Shown: in pieces, positions 5,298 to 12,648 of the stretch
Numbering within the stretch: position 1 is the stretch's first letter
Layout: each line of letters begins with the position of its first letter
Origin: an uncultured Planctomycetaceae bacterium
GTDB lineage: Bacteria; Planctomycetota; Phycisphaerae; UBA1845; UTPLA1
Direction: 5' to 3'
Assembly: GCA_938008425.1 (NCBI GenBank)
Contig: CALLKH010000509.1
Span: 1-12,648 of the forward strand
Length of the DNA stretch: 12,648 nucleotides
Notes under the pieces: model-generated
The model's database searches: none
What the model saw: the letters and a program-made list of their open reading frames with translations, nothing else
What the model was told of the DNA's origin: nothing
Made by a program: the position numbers and the translations under genes

Positions 5298-6174
5298 CCG
5301 CGACGGCCGCCCTGAAGACATGAAGATGACATTCGATCCGCAGTCATTTCCGACGCCGACCACGCGCGGGGAGGCCGGTACCGGGCGGTCGGCGGGGCTG
5401 TCCGCAGGCATGACGCGAATCGATGCGTGCGATCGACGCAGAACCGGGAACGTGTTCCCCATATTGGGTGGCGACCTGGCGCCCGAGCTGCGAAGGTGTG
5501 AAGAATCGGGCGAGGAACCGGGGGGCGAAACTGATGTCCGTCGCGATGGGGGAATTTTGCGCAGGCTGACCCCATGAACGCCTGAACCTGCGGGCTCGAA
5601 CAGCGGCCGTTGCGGCGGGCTCAGCCATTCGGGATAGTGGGATCACCGGGGAGAGTTCCCGCAGGCCGAGCGACCGGCGGTCGGTGCGGCCCTCCTGCAC
5701 GCCTCGTAGTCGATTTGAAAAATATCCAGCGATTGGGGCGACTCTTTTCGGGCCTTCGAGCGTATAAATACCATGGAATGAGAGTCGTCGCGTCCATGAA
5801 CCGGCGATTCTGGAGCGGCAGGGCTGCTTCGGCCGGAGGAAGATCGCGTGAGTCGCGCGCTTCACCATCGATTCAAGATTCATTATGGCGTTCGGCCTGA
5901 TGCCGACGGCGAAACGTCCGCGCCTGCGCGAATCGAGTGATTCACCCTCCGCCAACAGCCTGAGATCGACCGGGTTCGACTCGAATTGATCCGGATTTCT
6001 TCGCGGAATTGTCCGCGGGCGATTCCGGCCGGTTCGCAAGTCGATCGGGTCGAACCGTAAAGCCGCGAGGCTTGTCGCGAGCGACGCCCTTTGATTCACA
6101 GGCGGCGGCGCGCGACGAGCCGACCTTCACAGGTGAATTACAATTTGCGTTCACTGTCAGACCGGAGACACCGC
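5298..6174. other. Long stretch without a convincing gene
   Basis: Several open frames cross this region on both strands, but their products are dominated by Arg, Pro, Ser and Gly, lack ribosome sites and show no domain or membrane pattern. Local structures that can be seen are a CGACTCT/AGAGTCG inverted pair (5739-5745 with 5781-5787) flanking an AT-richer patch with TATAAATA (5763-5770), and a small CGCGGA-ATTG-TCCGCG hairpin at 6002-6017. The last 80 bp look like the leader of the TPR gene. A decayed gene or an untranslated RNA cannot be excluded. Confidence 0.5.
6095..6154 (+). promoter_or_regulatory. Putative promoter/operator region of the giant TPR gene
   Basis: A -10-like TACAAT lies at 6139-6144, 30 bases before the start codon. 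Just upstream is the palindrome TTCAC-AG-GTGAA at 6126-6137, and TTCACAGG also occurs at 6095-6102, 31 bp away, about three helical turns. A further TTCAC is at 6150-6154. No -35 hexamer is visible at the right spacing. This layout fits an activator- or repressor-controlled promoter but rests on short motifs. Confidence 0.3.
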
Positions 6175-9100
6175 ATGAACCCCCCATTCGTCGCGAAAGC
6201 GTGCTCCATCGCGAGCCTGTTCCTTCTTCTTTCGATCCAGCCCCTTGCCGCCCGCGCCCAGAGAGATGCGCCGGCCGCCGAGCCGCCGGCGATATCGCCG
6301 ACCGAAGAGGCTTCAGCGGAAGAGGCTGCGTCGGGCGAAACACCGAACGCGGACGATGGAGCCAGGGCCGGCGAATCTCCCAACGCCGACCCGGCCGCGC
6401 TCGAATCTGAAGAAGCCGTCGGTCGCTTCGGCCAGATCCTCGCCCGTCGGCCGCTGCACGGGCCGGCGTTCACCGGTCTGGTGAAGCACTTCGCCGATCG
6501 CGGCAAGCTCGCGGACCTCGTGAAGGACTACGAGAATCGCGTGGAAGCACTCCCCGATGACGCCGCCACGAAGATCGTCCTCGCGCGAATCTACCTGCGC
6601 GCCGGCAAGGCCGATCAGGCGGCGGAGATCATCGACAAAATCGACGCCCCGCCGACGACCTCGCGCGACGACGTCTCCAAGCTGCTCGTCTTCAAGAGCG
6701 AGGTCTATCAGCAGACCGGCAAAATCGAAGCCGCCGAGAAGATGCTCGACGAGGCGTACCAGAATGCCCGCACGGTCTCGGAACGATTGAAGCTCGCCGA
6801 GGCGACGGCCGATCTGCACATGCGGGCCAACGCCCCTGAAAAAGCGACGGCCGCCCTCACCCGCCTCGCCGCGGAATTCCCGGACAGCTATCTTCATCGC
6901 AAGCGCATCGCGGACGCCCTCGCCCAGCGCGGCCTGCACGAGGCGGCGGTGAAAGAGTATCGCGGGATGCTGACGCTGGTCGCGGATCAGTCGGACCAGC
7001 GCTGCGAGGTGCTCCGACAGCTCGGCGGTTCGCTCGAACGGCTGGAAAAGCGGCAGGAGGCGATCGACGCTTACAGCGAAGCCGTGAACCTGCTCTCGGG
7101 CGATCACTGGCTGCTTCGCGAGCTGCACGAGCGAATCGTCACTCTCTATCGCGCCACCGGCCGACTTGAAGACCTCGTCGAATACTGCGGTAAGCAGATC
7201 GAGCGCTCGCCGGAGCAGACGTCGATGCGAATTCTTCTCGCCGACGTGCTCGCCGCCACCGGCAAGATGGATGAAGCCAAGAAGGTTCTCGAAGACGCCG
7301 CGGGACTCTTCCCGAAGGATCGGGCCCTGAGCGAGCGACGGATTCAATTCCTTGAAAAGGCCGGCGACTCGGCCGGCGTCGCGGCGGAATTCGAACGAAT
7401 CATCGCCCAGACGCCCGACGACATCGAGCTCTACATCAACTTCGGCCAGTTCCTCGCCGCCAACAAGCAGCTCGACGCGGCGCGCAACCAGTGGAAGCAC
7501 GTGCTCAACAGCGAAGTGGCCGACGCGACGCTCGCCGGCCGGCTCGGCGCGATGTTCGAACCCTACGAGCTCTTCGACGACGCCGTGGAGTGCTACGAGC
7601 GCGCCATCACCCTCGCGCCGACGCGGCCGGACAGCTACACCGCGCTCTCGCGCCTGTGGTTCTACCGCGGCGACAAGGACAAGGCGGTCGATACGCTGCG
7701 GCGCATGGCGAAGGCGAATCCCGAAGATGCGGGCATTCACTCGACGCTCTGCCAGTCGCTCATGAACTTCAGCCTCGCGGACGAGGCGCTCGAGGCGATC
7801 ACCAGGGCCTGCGAACTTGACCCGAAGCAGGTGACCTACCAACTCGCGCGGGCGGACGTGCTGCTGAATCTCGGGCGCGTGGAGGAATCGATGTCGGTGC
7901 GCCGCGGCGCGCTCGACATGATCAAGAACCCCGGCCAGCTTGCGACGGCCATCGATGTACTGGTCAGCATGCACGCGACCTCGCGCCAGCTCGACACGCT
8001 GAAAACGAACGAAACCGAGCGACTGGAGGATGAGCCGAAGAATTCAACGTCAATGATGCTCCTCGCCCGTGCGGCGGATTTCGAACGCGACTTCAACGCC
8101 GCCCGGCAGTGGCTCACGCGGCTGGTCGAGGCCGACCCGGCGCACGAGGAAGCGCGGCGGCAACTGGCGAAGCTCCACGAGGCCGTGGGTGATGTCGACG
8201 CGGCGGTCGAAGCATACAAGAAGCTCAGCGAGGCGCATCCGTCGCACGCGCGGCAGTACTTCCAGTCGATCGCCGATCTCAAGCTGCGCTACAACGACAA
8301 GGCCGGTGCGATCGACACGTTCGAGCGAATGGTGCAGGCCTCGCCGGGCAACGCGACAGTGCTCAAGTCGGTGGCGGAGCAACTCGTTCGTCTGGAGGAG
8401 TACGAAAAGTCGATCGCGATGTACGAACAGGCGCTGCGAATTCAGCAGGACTCGCCCGAGGTGCGGCTCGACTACGGCAAGGCGCTCCAGGCGGCCGGTC
8501 GGCTGGAGGAATCAACCAAGGCGTACAAGGCGGCGGCGATGCAGCGAACCGAACGCGACAGCGCGGTCGAGGCGATGAACCGGCTGCACGAGGTCGCCGG
8601 CCAGCTTGGATCGATCGACGATCTGATCTCGGAATTCCAGGCACACGTTGAGTCAAACCCGGAGGACACGCAGACGGCCCGCATGCTCGCCGAGCTCCTG
8701 ATTCGCGAATACGAATACAACCGGGCGATGGACATGATCGACCTCGTCCTTCGCACGACGCCGCGCGATCCCGAGCTGCCGCTGATCCGCGGCGAGATTC
8801 TGCGAAGACTTTCGCGGTTCGACGAGGCGGTCGAATCGTATCGATCGGTGCTTCGGCGCGTCGATGTCGATCGCGATTTCGTGCTGGGCGAGATGGGCAA
8901 GGCCTTCATGGAAGGCGGCAAGCTCGAACAGGCCAAGTCGGTCTGGCGGCAGATCAACCACAAGCTCTACGCGGGAAGCCTGCTCAAGAACAACGGCCTG
9001 ATCGACGACGCCGTCGAGGTGCTGCGCGAGGGCATCCGCATGAAGCCCGACGACTTCGGGCTCCATCGCAACCTGGTCGGCGCGCTCGACGCGGCCGGCA

Positions 9101-12100
9101 AGCGCGAGGAGGCGCTTGAGGCGGCGAAGCGGCTGCTCGATCTGGAGCCGGACAATGTCTACAACATCACGCAGCTTGCCAAGGCGTACCTAGATCGCGG
9201 CAACCGCGCCGGCGCCGCCGAGATCGCCGCGCGGCTTTTCAGCGCGGGCGTCGGCGAGAAGAAGGACAAGTCGAGCGCCGCGGGCGGCAGCGGATCATCG
9301 TCGTGGAGCGGCACGCCCTTGTGGATGATGAGCATGCAGGCGGCCTGGTGGGGCGGCCAGGGCGGCTCGTCGAAAAGCAACCTCGACCGGGCGTTGGAGT
9401 TCTATCAGCAGAACGGCCTCCTCGCTGAACTGGAGGAGGCGCTGACGCAGCAGCTCGACGACCAGCCGGAAAACGCCATCCTGCGCGAGCGCACCGCGAT
9501 GATGTTCGCGGAGACCTTCGGCAAGCCGGAGAAGGCGCTCGAACTCTATCGCGACCTGGAGACGGCGACGTTTCCGCTGGAGCACCAGCAGTGGCTCGGG
9601 CAGTGTTCGCAGCGCGACTTCATGCGCGTGCGCCAGTACCAGTTGATCGGCAGCAAGCCTGGCCTGCGCGACAAGCGATTGGCGGTGCTGGAGCCGAAGG
9701 ACGTCGACACGCTCACCCGGGATGAACTCGTGGAGCTCGCCGTGATTCGCCAGTCGCAGGGTGCGGCCGACGCGGCGGTGGAATTGCTGGAAAAGGTCGT
9801 GAAGCAGGACAAGACGGATGTGGTCGCGCTGAGCGTCGTGGCCGACACGCTGATGCGCGCCGAGCGCTTCGCGGCTGCCGAGCCGCACGTCCGGGCGCTG
9901 ATTGACATTCTCACTGGCCAGCAGGAACAGGTGCAGGCCGAGATGCTGGAGCGCGTCCGGCGGGATTTCGTTCGCACGCTGCCCGTGCAGTTCCAACTCC
10001 GTGTATCGGAAGACCTTCTGCGCGACATCGCCCGAAAGTGGACGCTCGGGCAGAGCATCGTCGGCGACTTTACAGGCTTCGTGCAGACGATGGGCCTCTA
10101 CCGCGCCCGAATCACGCTCGGCACGATTCTTGCGAAGACCGATCGCATGGCGGAGGCGCGGGAGACCTGGACGCTGCTCCAGCCGACCAACGCGGCCGAC
10201 GCCGACGGCTGGACCATGCTCGCAGGCATCGCCCAGCTCTATGAGCAGAACGACGTCGCCTACGCCTACTACGAAAAAGCGCTTCAGGCGGCGAAAGTCC
10301 TGGCGGCCGATCCGCTGCTTCAGCAGATCTACGGCGGCTCGATGAGTGCGTCGTGGTTCGGCGGCGACGAGGTCATCGACACGGCATTCAACAAGATCGT
10401 CGAAGCGTTTGCGGCGAAGGACAAGCTGGTCGAGCTGTACGACTTTCTCCGCGAAACCGAGCAGACCGCGAAGGCGAAGCGCGTCGCGGAGCAGTATGAG
10501 CTGTACGACGAACTGAAGTCGATCCACACAGAACGGGTGGCGGCCGAACGGGGCGCATTCAAGAGTGACACCGACGATCCGATCAACCGAAGCGTGCCGT
10601 ACTTCACCGAGGTCTGCAAGCTCGCGGAGCTTCACGATCAGACCGGCGGCTGGGCCGAGGCGCTGCAAATCTACGAAAACTACCTCGCCGACTTTCCGGA
10701 TGAACTGGGCCTCATCGCCACACTGGGCGAAGTCGCGGAAAAGCAGGAGGAATATGCCGAGGCGGTGGAGTGGGAGAGGAAGGCGATCGGCGCGAAGGAA
10801 CGTCTCCAGCGCCGGGCGCGGGAGTGGGCGCTGCGCTCGCTCTACATGACACCTGCGCCGCCGCAGATCATCGCGTCGAACACCGATCGCTGGAGCTGGC
10901 CGACGCGCTGGGGCAAGGGCTACTACTGGGGCGGCCAGGGCAATCCGCTCGAGCTCTCGCCTTCGTGGATGCGAATCGCCCAGTTGTATTTGTCGCTTGA
11001 GAACAACATTGCATCGGCCGACGCCATGGAGCGCGCCATCGGCGCGGCGGGCACCGATCGAAGAGAGATCGGACTCGAGATTCTGAACCTGATTCGATCA
11101 CGGCATCTGGAGCAGGAAATGCTGCCGGTGCTTCGCTCGCTGGCGGTGTATCTGCCGACCGAGGAGCAGGTGCAGATGGCGTTCGCCGAGTCGCTCGAAA
11201 AGAACGACAAGACGGCGGTCGCCCGCGAGGTCTATCAGCGCATGCTCCGGCGCGGCGTGTCGGACATCGGTGTGCTCGCCCGGGTGCGCGAAAAGATCAC
11301 GGGCGCCGCGGTGGCGGCCGGCGAGAGCGGCGGCGAGGGCGCCTTTGACACGCTCACCTCGCTGGAGAAGGCGGTCGAGGCTGATCCCGACAATGCGAAC
11401 AATCGTCTGCGCCTGGCGAAGGCGTATTACTACTCGCTCGAACTCGACAAGGCGCTGGAATCACTGCTGATTCTTGAAAAGACGGCGCCGCATCTCGAAG
11501 GGCTTCATCAGCTGCTCGTCGAGATCCACACCATCCGCGGCGACTCCGACGCCCTGATCGCGGCGATTGAAACGAAGATCAAGCGGGCCAAGGACGACAA
11601 CGAGAAGCGGGCGGCGCGAAACCGGCTCGTCGAGGAGCTGCTGACCGTCGGCAAATTTGAGGAAGCGCTGAAGGAACTGAAGGATGTGGTCGACTCGCGC
11701 GATCCGAACAGCTACGAGCGCGTCGGCATGCTCCTGCACTACTTCGGCCGTCACGACGAGGCCGTGAAGCAGTTTGAACTCGCGGCCCGAAGCCAGACCA
11801 AGGGCGGCTGGGGCAACCAGGACTCCGGCAAGACGGCCATCGCCCGGGCGATGATCCTCAAGGGCGACATTCCCGCGGCGGCCGGCCAGATCATGGAATC
11901 CGTCGAAGAGCAGACGCGGCAGGCGAACCAGTACTACGGCGCGGCGGGCATGTACGGCGGATACAACGACAACCAGGCCAACGTGTTCGAGCCGTTCGTG
12001 GCGATGTTCGTCATGCGCCCGGCGCTGCTCGAAGAAGTGGAGAAGAAGCTGATCGAAAAGCAGGCGGCGAACCCCGACGACCCGCAGACCGCCAAGCAGC

Positions 12101-12648
12101 TCATGCAGCTCTACAAGCGCGTCGGCCGGCGCGACCAGGCGGAGGAGATTCTCGAGAAGCTGACGGCCAAAACGGCGACGGACCAGTCGCTCGTGACCCA
12201 GATGATCGACCGGGCGATCAAGCGGCGCCAGTACGACAAGGCGATTGAACTGGCGACGAAGGCGATCGAGCAGATGCCCAAGCCGACGCTGCCGCCGGGC
12301 ATTCCGCCGCAGTACGCCGGCATGATGATGCTCATGTCGCCGCGCAACCAGATGATCTGCAAACTCGGCGACGTCTACTGGAGGCAGGACGATAAGGAGA
12401 AGGCGTTCGAGCAGTACAAGCGCATCGTCGATGAAAAGGTCGATGAGTCGAAACTCGCCTACGCCGCGATCTGCATGCTGCGCGGCCGCGAGGACGAGTC
12501 TCGCGAGATCGTGTCGAAGGCGCTGGAGAATCAGAAGGTCAAGTCGCCGATGCTGCTTCAGTTCGACGCGCTTCTGTCGGCGGTGGATGTCAACGTTGAG
12601 AAGGCCTTCGATCAGCTGGCCGAGGCGATCGAATCGGGGACCGGCCAG
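6175..12648 (+). CDS. Giant secreted tetratricopeptide-repeat protein (3' end outside window)
   Basis: The frame runs 2158 codons from ATG 6175 to the last base without a stop. GGAG lies seven bases before the ATG. Residues 1-28 form a signal peptide ending ARA before Gln29, so the protein leaves the cytoplasm. Residues 30-80 are an acidic Ala/Pro/Glu linker. From about 80 on, the protein is almost entirely helical TPR units (for example DDAVECYERAITLAPTRPDS, DEAVESYRSVLRR, WAEALQIYENYLADFPDELG, DEAVKQFELAARS). Four Gly/aromatic inserts break the array: about 1028-1067, 1387-1398, 1561-1597 and 1920-1939; the first and third share WGGQG. TPRs bind proteins, so a periplasmic scaffold is inferred. 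There are no catalytic motifs, and no membrane segment follows the signal peptide in the visible part. Long antisense open frames over this gene are composition shadows. Very long TPR proteins are typical of planctomycetes (family knowledge). Confidence 0.9.
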   Translation, partial: MNPPFVAKACSIASLFLLLSIQPLAARAQRDAPAAEPPAISPTEEASAEEAASGETPNADDGARAGESPNADPAALESEEAVGRFGQILARRPLHGPAFTGLVKHFADRGKLADLVKDYENRVEALPDDAATKIVLARIYLRAGKADQAAEIIDKIDAPPTTSRDDVSKLLVFKSEVYQQTGKIEAAEKMLDEAYQNARTVSERLKLAEATADLHMRANAPEKATAALTRLAAEFPDSYLHRKRIADALAQRGLHEAAVKEYRGMLTLVADQSDQRCEVLRQLGGSLERLEKRQEAIDAYSEAVNLLSGDHWLLRELHERIVTLYRATGRLEDLVEYCGKQIERSPEQTSMRILLADVLAATGKMDEAKKVLEDAAGLFPKDRALSERRIQFLEKAGDSAGVAAEFERIIAQTPDDIELYINFGQFLAANKQLDAARNQWKHVLNSEVADATLAGRLGAMFEPYELFDDAVECYERAITLAPTRPDSYTALSRLWFYRGDKDKAVDTLRRMAKANPEDAGIHSTLCQSLMNFSLADEALEAITRACELDPKQVTYQLARADVLLNLGRVEESMSVRRGALDMIKNPGQLATAIDVLVSMHATSRQLDTLKTNETERLEDEPKNSTSMMLLARAADFERDFNAARQWLTRLVEADPAHEEARRQLAKLHEAVGDVDAAVEAYKKLSEAHPSHARQYFQSIADLKLRYNDKAGAIDTFERMVQASPGNATVLKSVAEQLVRLEEYEKSIAMYEQALRIQQDSPEVRLDYGKALQAAGRLEESTKAYKAAAMQRTERDSAVEAMNRLHEVAGQLGSIDDLISEFQAHVESNPEDTQTARMLAELLIREYEYNRAMDMIDLVLRTTPRDPELPLIRGEILRRLSRFDEAVESYRSVLRRVDVDRDFVLGEMGKAFMEGGKLEQAKSVWRQINHKLYAGSLLKNNGLIDDAVEVLREGIRMKPDDFGLHRNLVGALDAAGKREEALEAAKRLLDLEPDNVYNITQLAKAYLDRGNRAGAAEIAARLFSAGVGEKKDKSSAAGGSGSSSWSGTPLWMMSMQAAWWGGQGGSSKSNLDRALEFYQQNGLLAELEEALTQQLDDQPENAILRERTAMMFAETFGKPEKALELYRDLETATFPLEHQQWLGQCSQRDFMRVRQYQLIGSKPGLRDKRLAVLEPKDVDTLTRDELVELAVIRQSQGAADAAVELLEKVVKQDKTDVVALSVVADTLMRAERFAAAEPHVRALIDILTGQQEQVQAEMLERVRRDFVRTLPVQFQLRVSEDLLRDIARKWTLGQSIVGDFTGFVQTMGLYRARITLGTILAKTDRMAEARETWTLLQPTNAADADGWTMLAGIAQLYEQNDVAYAYYEKALQAAKVLAADPLLQQIYGGSMSASWFGGDEVIDTAFNKIVEAFAAKDKLVELYDFLRETEQTAKAKRVAEQYELYDELKSIHTERVAAERGAFKSDTDDPINRSVPYFTEVCKLAELHDQTGGWAEALQIYENYLADFPDELGLIATLGEVAEKQEEYAEAVEWERKAIGAKERLQRRAREWALRSLYMTPAPPQIIASNTDRWSWPTRWGKGYYWGGQGNPLELSPSWMRIAQLYLSLENNIASADAMERAIGAAGTDRREIGLEILNLIRSRHLEQEMLPVLRSLAVYLPTEEQVQMAFAESLEKNDKTAVAREVYQRMLRRGVSDIGVLARVREKITGAAVAAGESGGEGAFDTLTSLEKAVEADPDNANNRLRLAKAYYYSLELDKALESLLILEKTAPHLEGLHQLLVEIHTIRGDSDALIAAIETKIKRAKDDNEKRAARNRLVEELLTVGKFEEALKELKDVVDSRDPNSYERVGMLLHYFGRHDEAVKQFELAARSQTKGGWGNQDSGKTAIARAMILKGDIPAAAGQIMESVEEQTRQANQYYGAAGMYGGYNDNQANVFEPFVAMFVMRPALLEEVEKKLIEKQAANPDDPQTAKQLMQLYKRVGRRDQAEEILEKLTAKTATDQSLVTQMIDRAIKRRQYDKAIELATKAIEQMPKPTLPPGIPPQYAGMMMLMSPRNQMICKLGDVYWRQDDKEKAFEQYKRIVDEKVDESKLAYAAICMLRGREDESREIVSKALENQKVKSPMLLQFDALLSAVDVNVEKAFDQLAEAIESGTGQ

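Noticed and set aside
5320..5577. 85-codon plus-strand open frame in the gap
   Set aside because: No ribosome site; composition is Arg/Gly/Thr-rich without structure.
5344..6099. 251-codon minus-strand open frame in the long gap
   Set aside because: Arg/Pro/Ser-rich product, no Shine-Dalgarno, no hydrophobic or domain pattern; chance opening in GC-rich DNA is more likely.
6313..7974. 553-codon antisense open frame opposite the TPR gene
   Set aside because: It is the mirror of a GC-rich coding frame; the product is rich in Arg/Val/Leu/His with no domain, and the sense frame has a signal peptide, a ribosome site and clear TPRs.
9295..10668. 457-codon antisense open frame opposite the TPR gene
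   Set aside because: Same composition shadow; no ribosome site or recognisable family.

Overview
The window is GC-rich bacterial DNA. The gene content best fits a planctomycete, perhaps a Phycisphaerae-like lineage. This rests on a very large secreted TPR protein, small membrane proteins with an N-terminal 'CGYNLR...C-x2-C' zinc ribbon, many short secreted or lipoprotein orphans, and long repeat-bearing intergenic stretches. The assignment is inference; the window has no rRNA, tRNA or phylogenetic marker.

Layout. (1) Positions 1-1134, minus strand: two tandem paralogues of a zinc-ribbon membrane protein. The downstream copy is cut by the window edge. The upstream copy carries an apparent single-base frameshift. 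(2) Positions 1135-1456: intergenic element with short CGTTTAGC/GCTAAACG boundary motifs, a strong hairpin and a 13-bp tandem repeat. (3) Positions 1457-2818, minus: a complete class III PLP aminotransferase of the AGXT2 type, with a good sigma-70-like promoter and an 8-bp tandem repeat just upstream. (4) Positions 3316-4690, plus: two small predicted exported proteins, one a likely lipoprotein of unknown family and one resembling the P1-head region of SecD. Each is preceded by a copy of the same 54-bp repeat. (5) Positions 4764-4799: a strong hairpin between convergent genes. (6) Positions 4834-5223, minus: a small secreted protein with a Cna-B/carboxypeptidase-regulatory-like beta-sandwich. 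(7) Positions 5224-6174: about 950 bp with no convincing gene. (8) Positions 6175-12648, plus: the first 2158 codons of a giant secreted TPR protein, still open at the window end.

How they work together. Apart from the zinc-ribbon pair there is no clear operon. The aminotransferase is a metabolic gene (glyoxylate, alanine or beta-alanine type chemistry). Most of the remaining genes encode envelope or exported proteins of unknown function. I see no defence, CRISPR, phage, transposon or biosynthetic cluster. The most unusual items are the giant TPR protein with its Gly/Trp/Tyr-rich inserts, the SecD-like orphan, the frameshifted zinc-ribbon paralogue, and several families of small intergenic repeats.
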